Shown piece by piece: positions 25,726 through 34,568 of a DNA stretch of 64,000 bases (position 1 is the first letter of the stretch; each line of letters starts with the position of its first letter). Location of the stretch: positions 1 through 64,000 of the forward strand of contig VYBN01000045.1 in NCBI GenBank assembly GCA_009844425.1, read 5' to 3'. Below the pieces are notes generated by a model. That model searched no databases and was not told the DNA's origin. It saw only the letters and a program-made list of their open reading frames with translations. This DNA is from Gammaproteobacteria bacterium. Its GTDB lineage: Bacteria > Pseudomonadota > Gammaproteobacteria > Steroidobacterales > Foliamicaceae. The position numbers were made by a program, and so were the translations under genes.

Positions 25726-25763
25726 GCCCGAATTTTATCCGCAGAGCCAGCGGCGACAGAGTC

Positions 25764-26165
25764 TCAAGCCAGAGTCGGAACCAGCCCGGCATCGGCGATT
25801 CGGCGGTCCTGAGTGAGCAGCGTGGCGCCAAGCACCCGGGCCGTGGCAACAATGATTCTGTCTGCCGGATCCCGATGGAACGATTCCGGAAAGCGGTCTA
25901 TTTCCGCAGCAACAGCGGGAGAAATGCCGATTCGGCGAACCAGCGGCGGGGCAGCGGCCTTTTGCAGCCAGTCACGCAACGGAATCATGAGCCGGACCCG
26001 GCCCAGGCTGTAAAGCATGGCCACTTCCCAGAGGGAAATATCCGAAATCAGGAGAGGATTCCCAGGTCCGGCAGACTCCAGAATAGTCTTCTGTGACGCG
26101 GACAGCCTGTCGTTATTTCCGTTGACCCACCAGATCAAGACATGCGTATCAAGAAGGGGATTCAC
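25764..26165 (-). CDS. PIN-domain toxin (VapC-like)
   Basis: A 133-residue PIN RNase toxin. The acidic residues are visible in LLDTHVLIWW, the SDISLWEVAML segment, and the FHRDPADRIIVATA helix (Asp pair); LLTQDRRI ends the fold. LLDTHVLIWW with ISLWEVA is the group usually paired with Phd-type antitoxins. The start is taken as GTG 26165, which overlaps the antitoxin stop (GTGA); the frame also extends to 26183. Confidence 0.9.
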   Translation of the reverse strand: MNPLLDTHVLIWWVNGNNDRLSASQKTILESAGPGNPLLISDISLWEVAMLYSLGRVRLMIPLRDWLQKAAAPPLVRRIGISPAVAAEIDRFPESFHRDPADRIIVATARVLGATLLTQDRRIADAGLVPTLA

Positions 26166-26401
26166 TCTGCCAGACTTTCCCAATCAGCCGCCGGCAATGC
26201 GGGGGCAAGCAGATCGCCCGGCACCGTAACCGTGCCTCTCAGGTCGCGTTGCGGGAATTCTCCCTCCGCATGACTGGCAGGACCGAGTTCGGCCACGGGT
26301 GAGCCTCGCTTTGAGATCGCTATGCGCTCTCCGGTTCGCTGAACGTGGTCCAGAATGGCAAGGCAGCGCGCCTTGAAGTCGGATGCTGTAATCGTTTCCA
26401 T
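26162..26401 (-). CDS. Phd/YefM-family antitoxin
   Basis: A 79-residue antitoxin. The N-terminal fold METITASDFKARCLAILDHV is the DNA-binding Phd/YefM domain, ending with the strand pair ERIAISKRGSPVAEL. A flexible tail follows that would block the PIN toxin. Its stop overlaps the toxin start (GTGA), the usual layout with the antitoxin first. The promoter region carries a 7-base direct repeat expected to be its own operator. Confidence 0.9.
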   Translation of the reverse strand: METITASDFKARCLAILDHVQRTGERIAISKRGSPVAELGPASHAEGEFPQRDLRGTVTVPGDLLAPALPAADWESLAE

Positions 26402-26403
26402 TT

Positions 26404-26423
26404 GACCAGTATGAACGACCAGT
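26404..26423 (-). promoter_or_regulatory. Direct repeat GACCAGT x2 upstream of the antitoxin (candidate autoregulatory operator)
   Basis: GACCAGT occurs at 26404-26410 and 26417-26423, with similar flanks (ATG / CATATG), in the 31 bases between the antitoxin start and the MFS gene stop. Type II antitoxins bind repeats of this kind at their own promoter. Support is positional only. Confidence 0.4.
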
Positions 26424-26432
26424 CATATGAAA

Positions 26433-27650
26433 TCAACGCACGGCCTCCGCACTTCGGTCCGGGGCCGCCCAAACAATGGCCGCGGCAGCCACAGCAATAG
26501 GCGCGAGCGAGGCGTAGAGCACCGCGTCCCAGCCGAGCGCCTGCATCACTACGCCAGCACCAAGCGATCCGATGGCGGCAATCCCGAAAATGGTGAAATC
26601 GTTAAGCGCCTGGACGCGGAACCGCTCGACCGGGCGGTGGGCGCGCGCCAGCAGGGCCGTGCCGCCTACGTAAAGGAAGTTCCAGCCGACTCCCAGCAGC
26701 ACCATTGCCGCGCCGTAATGGAGAATGTGCCGGCCCGCCAGACCGGCCGCAAGCGTCGCGCCCAGCAGCGCAGCGCCGGCCAGCATGACCCGTCCGACGC
26801 CGAACCGCGTCATCAGGTAACCGCTGATCAGCGACGGGAGATACATCGCCAGCACATGGGTCTGGATGATGTTCGCGGTCACCTCAAGCGAGTACTGATC
26901 CACCAGGTGCATGGCCAGCGGCGCAGCAGTCATCACGAACGACATCACGCCCTGTCCGATCGCGGCGCCCATGACCGCCGCGATAAAGAGCCGGCTGCGC
27001 GCAATGGCGGGCAAGGAGCGCGCCACTTCGGGCCTGCCATCATCGGTCGCATATGGCATCGGCCGCAATGCCATCAGAACGCTGGCGGCAAGCAGGTAGC
27101 AGCCAGCGATAACCGCGAATGCGCCTCCGAACTGTATGTTCGGCATCCATGACTCGCCGCGAGCCACGAGTCCCGGCCCGGCCACGAGTCCCGGCCCGGC
27201 CACGGCTCCCAGCATGGACCCCACCAGCACCACCGAAACGGCCTTGGGTGCAGCCGCCGCGCTGACGCTCTCCATCGCGGCAAAGCGGTATTGCTGCGAG
27301 AAGGCCGCCGCGCATCCAATCAATACCGAGGCGGCGCAGAACAAGGCAAAGCTCCGGGTTGCGATGGCCACTATTGCCAGACCCGAGCCCAGCGCTCCCG
27401 CGCCTGCGCCCAGCGCAAAGCCCCGGCCCCGGCCAATGCGGGCCATGGTCCACGAGGCAAGGACCGTGCATAGCGCCGTGCCCACGATCAGCAGCGAGAC
27501 CGGCAAAGTAGCCAGCGCCGGATTGCCCGCCAACTCCCGCCCGGCAATGCCGCCAATCGTGACCACAGCCACCGTCCCGCTCACGGCGGCGGCCTGGGCC
27601 AGAACCAGAATCGCCAGATTGCGGTTCACCAGCTCGGAACGAATCACCAA
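26433..27650 (-). CDS. MFS transporter
   Basis: 405 residues with about 12 hydrophobic helices in two halves. The loop motif WTMARIGRGRGFALGA after helix 2 fits the major facilitator A-motif region. The length and composition suggest a small-molecule exporter or importer; I cannot assign a substrate. An exact 18-base tandem duplication (27163-27198) repeats the residues GPGLVA in a central helix or loop. It stands upstream of the Phd/PIN pair on the same strand. Confidence 0.88.
   Translation of the reverse strand: MVIRSELVNRNLAILVLAQAAAVSGTVAVVTIGGIAGRELAGNPALATLPVSLLIVGTALCTVLASWTMARIGRGRGFALGAGAGALGSGLAIVAIATRSFALFCAASVLIGCAAAFSQQYRFAAMESVSAAAAPKAVSVVLVGSMLGAVAGPGLVAGPGLVARGESWMPNIQFGGAFAVIAGCYLLAASVLMALRPMPYATDDGRPEVARSLPAIARSRLFIAAVMGAAIGQGVMSFVMTAAPLAMHLVDQYSLEVTANIIQTHVLAMYLPSLISGYLMTRFGVGRVMLAGAALLGATLAAGLAGRHILHYGAAMVLLGVGWNFLYVGGTALLARAHRPVERFRVQALNDFTIFGIAAIGSLGAGVVMQALGWDAVLYASLAPIAVAAAAIVWAAPDRSAEAVR
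27163..27198. repeat. Exact 18-bp tandem duplication inside the MFS gene
   Basis: Two back-to-back copies of an 18-base unit (27163-27180 and 27181-27198), followed by the first six bases of a third. In the protein it duplicates six residues (GPGLVA) without a frameshift. Probably replication slippage. Confidence 0.9.
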
Positions 27651-27766
27651 CTCGCTGCTTCCTGATCGACGTTAGCGGCGCCAGCGGATCAACAATAAAC
27701 GCCTACGGATTCCTGCAAATCTGCGATGCGCGATGCATCCCTTCCCGGGCAGCCGGGCCGCATCCG

Positions 27767-28039
27767 TCACCATTCGTTGCGCAACCTCGTGATATATCGT
27801 GCAGCATCCCCAAAACAGCCCTTGGCGGAACCCCGCAAACTGCTGAGCGCAGGGCCCTTAGCTTGCCTGCGCGGCGCCGGCGCAACAGCTGCGTAGGGCA
27901 CGCCACGCTTGGTAATAACCGTTACCACGCCGTCTCGGTTGGCCGTTCGCAATATCGAGGAAAACTGGGTCCGCGCTTCCTGCACTCCCACTGTCTGCAT
28001 TTTGTCCGGCGGCATGAGATTTTCCAGGTTGGCAAGCAT
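27767..28039 (-). CDS. Orphan Phd/YefM-type antitoxin
   Basis: About 90 residues. The recognisable part starts at MQTVGVQEARTQFSSIL and continues VVTVITKRGVPYAAVAP, the Phd/YefM fold. Possible starts are 28039, 28015 and 28000; the frame opens at 28102. No toxin gene follows: the 116 bases downstream hold no open frame of toxin type. It is therefore an orphan, left next to rpsT. It might still regulate another module in trans. Confidence 0.65.
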   Translation of the reverse strand: MLANLENLMPPDKMQTVGVQEARTQFSSILRTANRDGVVTVITKRGVPYAAVAPAPRRQAKGPALSSLRGSAKGCFGDAARYITRLRNEW

Positions 28040-28213
28040 CGCAACTTTACTCTCTCGTGCAGCAATCTGCCAAAAAATCACGGTCGTCTTGCGTGCCGGC
28101 ATGTATCGGGCACCATAGGTTCAAAGCTTATCGCTGGGCACACCGATCAAATCCACGCAAACTGCATACCAACAGGCGCACAGGAGCGGGCGCTTCGGCT
28201 ACAATGCGCGCCC

Positions 28214-28483
28214 ATGGCGAATTCAGCACAAGCCGCCAAACGCGCCCGCCAGGCCGTGGAGCGGCGCGCGCGCAACATGTCGGCGCGCTCGGAGCTGCGC
28301 ACCGCCATCTCAAGGACCGTCCGCGCCCTCGACTCCGGCGACGCCGAAAAGGCCGCGGCCGCCTACGAGCAAGCCAGACCTGTCATCGACTCGATGGTCG
28401 GCAAAGGCATCATCCACGCCAACAAGGCCTCCCGCCACAAGAGCCGCCTGAACAAACGCCTGAAATCGCTCTCGACGGAATAA
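28214..28483 (+). CDS. rpsT: 30S ribosomal protein S20
   Basis: An 89-residue basic helical protein, starting MANSAQAAKRARQA with ...ASRHKSRLNKRL near the end, the standard S20 signature and length. It binds the 5' domain of 16S rRNA. The start ATG 28214 lacks a clear Shine-Dalgarno, which is common for rpsT. A -10-like TACAAT lies at 28200-28205. In Pseudomonas, rpsT lies close to the obg-rpmA-rplU-ispB block; here 9 kb of defence genes separate them. Confidence 0.96.
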   Translation: MANSAQAAKRARQAVERRARNMSARSELRTAISRTVRALDSGDAEKAAAAYEQARPVIDSMVGKGIIHANKASRHKSRLNKRLKSLSTE

Positions 28484-28544
28484 GCTCTGCCGTGTTGGGC
28501 GGGCATCCGCGACGCTCCACATCACTCCTGCTTGGCAGACGCGC

Positions 28545-30542
28545 ATGAAGGAAATCTACGACTGGGTCCCCTGGTTTAAGGAGTTGGCCCAAAATATCGC
28601 CGACGGCGGCCCGGAATATCTCTCTAATCGCGCGAAAAAGGTCGAGTGGCGTCACGACCAGAACTTGCAAGGGCTATTGAAGTATGGAGACGAGAACATC
28701 GATCCTTTCTCGTTCTTCTACACGGTGGCCTCAAAGGGAGCGCACTACGCGAGCCGAAAAACAACCTATCCCAGTATCAGCAAGGCATTTGAGCTGCCGG
28801 AGCTGGTAGATCATGATTCCGAATACACATTCATTTTTCCCACCCCAAATCCCATAAACCTGCTTTTCCATTACAAAGGAGCAGGCAACCCGGAACTATT
28901 GTGGCGACTGTTTCGCCAAGCGGTGAATGGAGTTGAATCCGTAATCGACCACGATTTCGACTCAGCGCTCAATATGAAGAGCATCGCGATAGTCAAGTTG
29001 ACGCAAGTGCTTTTCTTGGTAAATCCTCATGAATTCTTGCCGCTGGACGAGAAGCTGCATCCTCTCAAAGTTACTGAATGGGCGAAAAAATCGCGATGGG
29101 CCGAATTTCGAACCACACTTGCGAAATTCCGCCAGTCCTTTCCCCGCTGCGCTCCCTACGAAATCAACCTGTTTGCATGGCTTGTCTTTGATAAGGAACT
29201 GAAACCTGGAAGACCCAAGTTCTTCCAGATTGGCACCAGAACCAGTTGGGAGGCCGGTACCGATAGTCTGCACGAAGACGAAGTATGGGAAGATTTCCGC
29301 GCCAGCAATTGGGTGTACACCGCGCCGCATGATGATGAGGATCGAGCGATCTTTGCTGACCGCCTTCAGGAGGCTGAACCCGGCGATGTCGTACTGGTGC
29401 GATCTGGCCGCACTTACGGACGTGGCATCGGCGTTGTCCAGAAAAACGACTATCGCGATGACCCGAATGGCAAGATTCATATCTTGTGGCTGAACACTGA
29501 GTCTGCCCGATTGCCTGGCAACGCGCACGGATACGCCTTCTCACGTGCTGGAGAAAAGACACTTAGCGCTTTTCGGGCAGCAGAGGAATATGCTCCAACA
29601 TTCAAGCTACTTGAGAATCTGCGCCGAGATAGCCGAAACGGAAATGGCCCACCTGACGAGTACGAACTTACGGGTGAGGCGGTGCTTCGCGCTATCGAAG
29701 AATTTGACAAGATCGGACGCAACGCATTCCTGAGGAAGTATGGACGACGCGGTAGTGACTCCTACTGGATCAAGCACAAGGGAAACCACTACGACTTGAA
29801 GGCGACTTGGGGAGCAGCTCATGTGCACGCAGGAATGGTGCAACCGCACAGGAGCCTTGGCACCGGCCAGAACTCAATTCAAGTAAAGGCTCAGCTTGAG
29901 CGCCTTGGATTCGCCGTAGTTCACAAGCGCGAACCTGACGACACAAGCGCGACTCATGCAAAGAACCTGATTCTCTTTGGGCCGCCGGGGACAGGGAAGA
30001 CCTGGAAAGCTACGCGGCTGGCGTTGGCGATTGTGCGCGGCGTGGGGTTTGAGAGGGTCGAAGGAGACGAAGGCGCCCAGCGCGAAGCTCAAAGCCTACG
30101 TTTCAATCCCGTTAACTCTGATGGCTGCATCGACATGGTTACGTTTCATCAGAATTATTCTTACGAAGATTTCGTTGAGGGCATCCGGCCGAGGCTCAAA
30201 GACGAAGGCATCGCCTACGAATTGCGCCCAGGGACATTTCGCCGCATGGCGGACGCAGCGGCCAACGATCCTGATGGCCGCTACGTTCTGATTATCGACG
30301 AGATCAACCGAGGCAATATCGCCAAGATTCTCGGCGAACTCATTACACTTATCGAGCCTTCGCGACGCGCCGGCGCGGATGAAGCAGCTTACGTTTCGCT
30401 GCCCTATTCGGGCGACACTTTTTCGGTGCCCGGCAATCTCTACATCATAGGAACGATGAACACGGCGGATCGCTCCATCCAGTTGCTGGACACGGCGCTG
30501 AGAAGGCGGTTCCGATTTGAAGAACTGATGCCGAATCCGTAA
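28545..30542 (+). CDS. mcrB: McrB-like AAA+ GTPase, ended early by an in-frame TAA
   Basis: The motor subunit of a modified-cytosine-dependent restriction system. Residues 1-470 hold target-recognition parts, including an EVE/PUA-like stretch around FFQIGTRTSW. The McrB AAA+ domain follows: Walker A GPPGTGKT at 479-486, HQNYSYEDFVEGIRP, Walker B LIIDEINRGNI near 580 and the McrB signature TMNTADRS near 637. The frame stops at TAA 30540-30542 right after ELMPNP. The same frame then continues for 131 codons of unmistakable McrB C-terminus. As drawn, the product lacks the sensor/lid helices, so the system is probably inactive unless the stop is read through or is a sequencing error. Confidence 0.88.
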   Translation: MKEIYDWVPWFKELAQNIADGGPEYLSNRAKKVEWRHDQNLQGLLKYGDENIDPFSFFYTVASKGAHYASRKTTYPSISKAFELPELVDHDSEYTFIFPTPNPINLLFHYKGAGNPELLWRLFRQAVNGVESVIDHDFDSALNMKSIAIVKLTQVLFLVNPHEFLPLDEKLHPLKVTEWAKKSRWAEFRTTLAKFRQSFPRCAPYEINLFAWLVFDKELKPGRPKFFQIGTRTSWEAGTDSLHEDEVWEDFRASNWVYTAPHDDEDRAIFADRLQEAEPGDVVLVRSGRTYGRGIGVVQKNDYRDDPNGKIHILWLNTESARLPGNAHGYAFSRAGEKTLSAFRAAEEYAPTFKLLENLRRDSRNGNGPPDEYELTGEAVLRAIEEFDKIGRNAFLRKYGRRGSDSYWIKHKGNHYDLKATWGAAHVHAGMVQPHRSLGTGQNSIQVKAQLERLGFAVVHKREPDDTSATHAKNLILFGPPGTGKTWKATRLALAIVRGVGFERVEGDEGAQREAQSLRFNPVNSDGCIDMVTFHQNYSYEDFVEGIRPRLKDEGIAYELRPGTFRRMADAAANDPDGRYVLIIDEINRGNIAKILGELITLIEPSRRAGADEAAYVSLPYSGDTFSVPGNLYIIGTMNTADRSIQLLDTALRRRFRFEELMPNP

Positions 30543-30938
30543 CACAAACTAGTTCCCGATAACGTCAAGGGCGTCAACTGCCGAAAACTGATGCGAGCGA
30601 TGAACGAACGCATCACCGCCCTCCTCGACCGAGAGCACCAGATTGGCCATACCAACTTCTTCGACATAAAGAGCATGGAAGAACTCGCGGACAGATTTCA
30701 GCACAAGATCTTCCCGCTGCTACAGGAGTACTTCTTCGATGACTGGGGGAAGATTCGCCGCGTTTTGAACAACAATGCATTCGTCAGCCACCGCAAAGTG
30801 AGCAACCTGCCTGCCGACGAAGAGCAAGTGGAAGAGGAAAGGGTAATGTACGAGCGGCTGCGCCATGATGATGAAAAATGGAGCGACCCAGAGGAATACA
30901 AGGCAATCTGCGCCAGTCCTGATCATACTGACCGGTAA
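30543..30938 (+). pseudogene. mcrB: C-terminal part of mcrB, downstream of the in-frame stop
   Basis: It continues in the same reading frame as the upstream mcrB part, with no frameshift. Residues such as INCRKLMRAMNERI-like (CRKLMRAMNERI), DREHQIGHTNFF and FPLLQEYFFDDWGKI are the standard McrB end. A separate start (ATG 30591 or 30600) could allow re-initiation as a 115-residue polypeptide. mcrC begins 8 bases later. Confidence 0.85.
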
Positions 30939-30946
30939 CACTCTCG

Positions 30947-32221
30947 ATGCGCCTGCCGCACACCATAAGGGAGCATGAACCGTTTGAGACCGACGGGGAG
31001 CTGAGCGAAGAAGATCTCAGATCATTGGAGGACATCTGGCGAGAGTCCGCCACGCCAGGCACGGATGGCGCCGTCAGCCCTGTTTTCTCGCGCAGACGCG
31101 ATGGCAAGCTGACGGCCAGCAACTATGTTGGCGTCCTCACCACGCCGCACCAGACGGTGATCGAGATACTGCCCAAAATCGATTTAGGCGATCAAGACGA
31201 TACGAAGCACGAGGAGACAAAGACGCACTTCCTGAAGATGCTGCGTAGTTATCGTGGTCTGCGCCGCGCGGCGCAACTGCCCGAAAGCAGTATTCAGGAA
31301 ATGAAGCGGTTCCCGATGCTGGAGGTCTTCATTCGCCAGTTTCTTGGAAACCTGCAACTCCTCGTGCGTGGCGGCCTCGCCCGCCGCTACGTGTCGCTCG
31401 AAGAAACCCTGCCTTACTTGCGGGGGCGCCTCCAGTTTCGTGAGCACATCCGCAACAACGTCACCAATCAGGCGCGGTTCTTCGTGGCTCACGATGAATT
31501 GAGTGTAGACCGCCCGGCCAATCGGCTGATCCAAAAAGCGCTGACGATGTTGAAGCCACAAATTCAAAGTGGGGAGAATCGGCAATTGCTACGCGAGCTA
31601 ACGGCAGCGTTCGCTGATGTGCCGCAAACGGAGAACCCGTATTCCGACTGGCGAAAGCATCGCGTGGATCGCTCCATGCGTCACTACGGTCCGGTCATGC
31701 AATGGGTAGGCATGTTTCTGTTTCGCCACGGGCTGACCACATTCGCCGGACGTCATGCGAATCTTTCGCTTCTTTTCCCCATGGAAAAAGTCTTTGAAGA
31801 CTTCGTCACGCACAGCTTTCTTCGCCATCAGGATGAGTTCAAGCTGGCCCGCCAGGGACCGGAACGTTATCTGGCCATGCATAACGGCAAAGGAGCATTC
31901 AAAACAAAGCCTGACATTTCGCTCACGGACGGCAGCGGCCGAGTTGTGTTCATACTGGACGCCAAGTGGAAGGAAATTGACGCTTCAAAACCGGAAAACA
32001 ATTACGGCATAGCGCAATCCGACCTCTACCAGCTATACGCCTATGGCAAGCGCTACAAATGCCGGAAACTGGCTCTCGTCTACCCGCAAACGCGGAAGTT
32101 CAATGCCCCGCTCACTTACCGGCTTGTGAGTGAACTCACGCTGCTATGCCTTCCCTTCGACGTGACCTCGCCGAAAAATAGCGTTCAGCAATCAATGCAA
32201 CGATTGGCGGAGAACATCTGA
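30947..32221 (+). CDS. mcrC: McrC-like nuclease subunit of the McrBC system
   Basis: 424 residues. The N-terminal part resembles the McrB-contact region (YVGVLTTPHQTVIEILPKI). The C-terminal PD-(D/E)xK nuclease shows Asp323 (KPDISL), Asp338 and Lys340 (ILDAKWK). McrC cuts DNA when McrB motors stall at methylated sites. Eight bases separate it from the mcrB end, so they form one operon. This gene looks intact, unlike its partner. Confidence 0.93.
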   Translation: MRLPHTIREHEPFETDGELSEEDLRSLEDIWRESATPGTDGAVSPVFSRRRDGKLTASNYVGVLTTPHQTVIEILPKIDLGDQDDTKHEETKTHFLKMLRSYRGLRRAAQLPESSIQEMKRFPMLEVFIRQFLGNLQLLVRGGLARRYVSLEETLPYLRGRLQFREHIRNNVTNQARFFVAHDELSVDRPANRLIQKALTMLKPQIQSGENRQLLRELTAAFADVPQTENPYSDWRKHRVDRSMRHYGPVMQWVGMFLFRHGLTTFAGRHANLSLLFPMEKVFEDFVTHSFLRHQDEFKLARQGPERYLAMHNGKGAFKTKPDISLTDGSGRVVFILDAKWKEIDASKPENNYGIAQSDLYQLYAYGKRYKCRKLALVYPQTRKFNAPLTYRLVSELTLLCLPFDVTSPKNSVQQSMQRLAENI

Positions 32222-32341
32222 AGGCCACTCAGTCTGGCTGCATACTTCGCCCTAGCGTAGGTGAAAAAAGCACTCCGCCAAGGCGCGGGAATTGTTGGCT
32301 TCCGAGTGGCAAGAAGCTACTATAAAAGGGACCATAAATAT

Positions 32342-32370
32342 TTGATTACGATGGCATTTCATGCTATAGT
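32342..32370 (+). promoter_or_regulatory. Promoter of HNH/DUF222 gene copy 1
   Basis: TTGATT (32342-32347), 17 bases, then TATAGT (32365-32370). From 32358 to the ATG at 32406, this upstream stretch is almost identical to that of the second HNH copy at 63035-63083. There the same -35/-10 pair is kept at the same distance. The 184-base gap after mcrC holds nothing else. Confidence 0.65.
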
Positions 32371-32405
32371 TCCGATACTGTCAACGGACTGAACGGAGTC
32401 TCGAA

Positions 32406-33848
32406 ATGGACCTTCACTGCAATGCTTCCCACGCCCCTGTTCGCGACGCCGAACATCGTTCTTACAACGCCTCCGATCCGATCCCAGGCAGTGAAGTCTG
32501 GTTGGCCGAGCGGCAGAAGGAAGAGCGAACCCTCAACGCCCTGGAGGCGCAGATCACGGAGTTGTGGGGAAACATCAACGCGGCAACGGCGCACTTCCTG
32601 GCTCTGCTGGCGGAGTTCGACCGTCGGGAAGGCTGGGCCCAGCACGGCGTGGCGAACTGCGCCCACTGGCTGAGCTGGCAGTGCGGCATCGGAGCGGTGG
32701 CGGCGAGAGAGAAGGTGCGCACGGCAAGGGCGCTGGAATCGCTGCCGAAAATCGCGGAAGCTTTCGGCGAAGGCCGGCTGTCGTATTCAAAGGTGCGCGC
32801 GCTCACGCGGGTGGCGACAGCGGAGACGGAAGAGGAATTGCTGCACATTGCCCTCAAAGGCACGGTCGCCCATGTGGAGCGAACGGTGAGGGGTTTCAGG
32901 CGGGTGGTGCGTCGCCTGGAGCGCGACGAGGCAGGGGCCATTCACGAGCGGCGCTACCTGAATTGCCGGCGTGACAGCGACGGCAGCGTCAGGCTGGACG
33001 CCCGCCTCGCGCCAGAAGTTGGCGAGATGCTACTCAAGGCGCTGGAAGCGGCCCACGCGGAACTCGAGACGCGGGACGGAGAAAAGGAGACCGGCGGCGC
33101 CGCGGATGTTTCAGCGGAAACACCCGCCCGGAGTGTGAGCCAGCGGCGAGCGGATGCGCTGGAGCACATCTTGGGTCGGTTTCTGGCCGGGAAGTGCTCG
33201 ACCTCCGCCGCAGGCGCTCACGAAGTGACGGTGCACATTGCCCACGACGCGTTGCGCGACGTGCCGGAGAGCAGCGGTGCGGAATTTGACAACGGCCGGA
33301 GCGTGGCCGTGGAAACGGCGCGTCGTCTGGGCTGCGGCGGAGCATTGGTTGGGGTGGTCGAAGGCGCGCAGGGTGAGCCGTTGGCAGTCGGACGGCGGAC
33401 CCGGACCGTACCTCCGGCCATCCGGCGCGCGCTGCGCGTTCGCGACGGCGGCTGTCGCTTTCCGGGCTGCGACCGATCCCGCTTTACGCACGCCCACCAT
33501 ATCAAGCATTGGGCTGATGGCGGCGAGACCGCCCTGGGCAACCTGGTCACTTTGTGTTCGTTTCATCATCGGCAGGTGCACGAAGGGGGTTTTGGCGTTC
33601 GCATAAACGAGAGCGATATCGAGTTCCTGCACCCGGACGGCCGGGTGATCCCGCCGGACGGAAAGGCGCAGGAAGATTGTTTCCGCGGAAACAATCCGGG
33701 AGTGTGCGGGTCGCGACGGCTGGCGGTGTCCAACGCGGAGCGCGGCCTGAATATCGACGCCCAAACCGCCCGCTGCAAATGGGGTGGCGAGTGCATGGAC
33801 TACGACATCGCGATCGACGGGCTGTGCTGGAAGGCGGGGTATCGATAG
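32406..33848 (+). CDS. HNH endonuclease with DUF222 (13E12-repeat family), copy 1
   Basis: 480 residues. The N-terminal ~250 residues are the DUF222 helical domain (WLSWQCGIGAVAAREKVRTA...). The C-terminal HNH nuclease lies at about 330-390: CRFPGCDRSRFTHAHHIKHW, then NLVTLCSFHHRQVHEGG, with zinc-binding cysteines and catalytic HH. The family is common as repeated genes and is often viewed as selfish or mobile; the function is unknown. A GGAG site lies 9 bases before the ATG. Two copies of a palindrome are embedded in the reading frame (33107-33122 imperfect, 33675-33696 perfect). A second, internally shortened copy with the same promoter is at 63083. Confidence 0.9.
   Translation: MDLHCNASHAPVRDAEHRSYNASDPIPGSEVWLAERQKEERTLNALEAQITELWGNINAATAHFLALLAEFDRREGWAQHGVANCAHWLSWQCGIGAVAAREKVRTARALESLPKIAEAFGEGRLSYSKVRALTRVATAETEEELLHIALKGTVAHVERTVRGFRRVVRRLERDEAGAIHERRYLNCRRDSDGSVRLDARLAPEVGEMLLKALEAAHAELETRDGEKETGGAADVSAETPARSVSQRRADALEHILGRFLAGKCSTSAAGAHEVTVHIAHDALRDVPESSGAEFDNGRSVAVETARRLGCGGALVGVVEGAQGEPLAVGRRTRTVPPAIRRALRVRDGGCRFPGCDRSRFTHAHHIKHWADGGETALGNLVTLCSFHHRQVHEGGFGVRINESDIEFLHPDGRVIPPDGKAQEDCFRGNNPGVCGSRRLAVSNAERGLNIDAQTARCKWGGECMDYDIAIDGLCWKAGYR
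33107..33122. repeat. Imperfect palindrome TGTTTCAGCGGAAACA inside HNH copy 1
   Basis: One base off the perfect TGTTTCCGCGGAAACA form. It aligns exactly with the perfect copy at 63466-63481 in the second HNH gene; both encode VSAETP. Confidence 0.7.
33675..33696. repeat. 22-bp perfect palindrome centred on TGTTTCCGCGGAAACA inside HNH copy 1
   Basis: A perfect palindrome near the 3' end of the gene, beyond the HNH domain. The 16-base core is shared with two sites in the second HNH gene. It resembles the layout of ParB parS (TGTTTCACGTGAAACA) with a changed centre. Confidence 0.85.
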
Positions 33849-34086
33849 GCGGGTCAAATTCAATCGGTGGAAAGAGTCCCAGTGAACCGACTCTCATCTT
33901 TGCGTCGAAGCCGCCGCCCGGCGCCGGTGTAAATGACGACGTTTCCGCGCGGCGCCGGTACCGTAGCGAAGCGCCGGCCCGATCACTTCGCCCGCGACCG
34001 TCGGGCAGACATGTACGAAGATACAAACCCGCGAGCGCGGCCCAGGGCCGGCCCGGCGCAGTAAGCCTATCGCATGGAAGTTTGCG

Positions 34087-34108
34087 GGAAGTCTGCCGGC
34101 AGACTTCC
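34087..34108. repeat. 22-bp perfect palindrome (loopless GGAAGTCTGCC arms)
   Basis: Eleven-base arms meet without a spacer, 22 bases beyond the stop of the small minus-strand frame. It could be a terminator stem for that frame (no T-run) or a protein-binding site. Confidence 0.6.
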
Positions 34109-34130
34109 ACGCCGCCGAGGCCGAACAGGA

Positions 34131-34316
34131 TCAGGCCAGCGCCAGGAACGCCACCGCGGCGGCCCACAGGACCGCCATTGCGACTACATACGATAGGACT
34201 TTCAGGGCCGCGCCAGCGCGCATTACGCCGGCGGCCAGCAGTAGGGCATGCACACCGGCGGCCGTCTCGGCCAGCAGCCAACCGAATAGGACCCAGACCG
34301 CGAAAACCCAAATCAC
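34131..34316 (-). CDS. Possible 61-residue two-helix membrane protein
   Basis: A GTG-initiated frame, almost entirely hydrophobic, with two stretches long enough to cross the membrane (IWVFAVWVLFGWLLAE and VLSYVVAMAVLWAAAVAFLA). A few charged residues lie between them. No ribosome-binding site or family match is recognised. A palindrome follows the stop. Small hydrophobic frames arise by chance in GC-rich DNA, so confidence is low. Confidence 0.3.
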   Translation of the reverse strand: MIWVFAVWVLFGWLLAETAAGVHALLLAAGVMRAGAALKVLSYVVAMAVLWAAAVAFLALA

Positions 34317-34568
34317 GCTGCCAGGACCGCTCTGATCCCAGCCGGGTCACCGTCCGGGATACTAATTGTGATCAATTTATTCTTATGATGGCCATTGTTC
34401 ATGGTGTGCTTTCCCCCACGGGTAGACCAGCAGGAATTTTACCTACGCAAGGACAATACTTAAGATTGGGCATGAAGTGATGCAGGGGCTATAGGAGCCG
34501 ATCAGGCGAAAAGGACAGGCCGTATAATCCGCTGTTGAGCGATAGGAACGCGCTGGTTAGGGGTCGTT

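Larger units (their letters stand above)
33849..34568. other. 720-bp region with no confident gene
   Basis: The longest stretch without a clear gene. It contains a small possible membrane-protein frame on the minus strand (34131-34316), a 22-base perfect palindrome (34087-34108) just downstream of that frame, and two GGCGCCGG boxes near 33918 and 33953. The last ~200 bases are AT-richer and presumably hold the promoter of the methyltransferase gene. The methyltransferase has its own AGGGG site. Confidence 0.7.
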
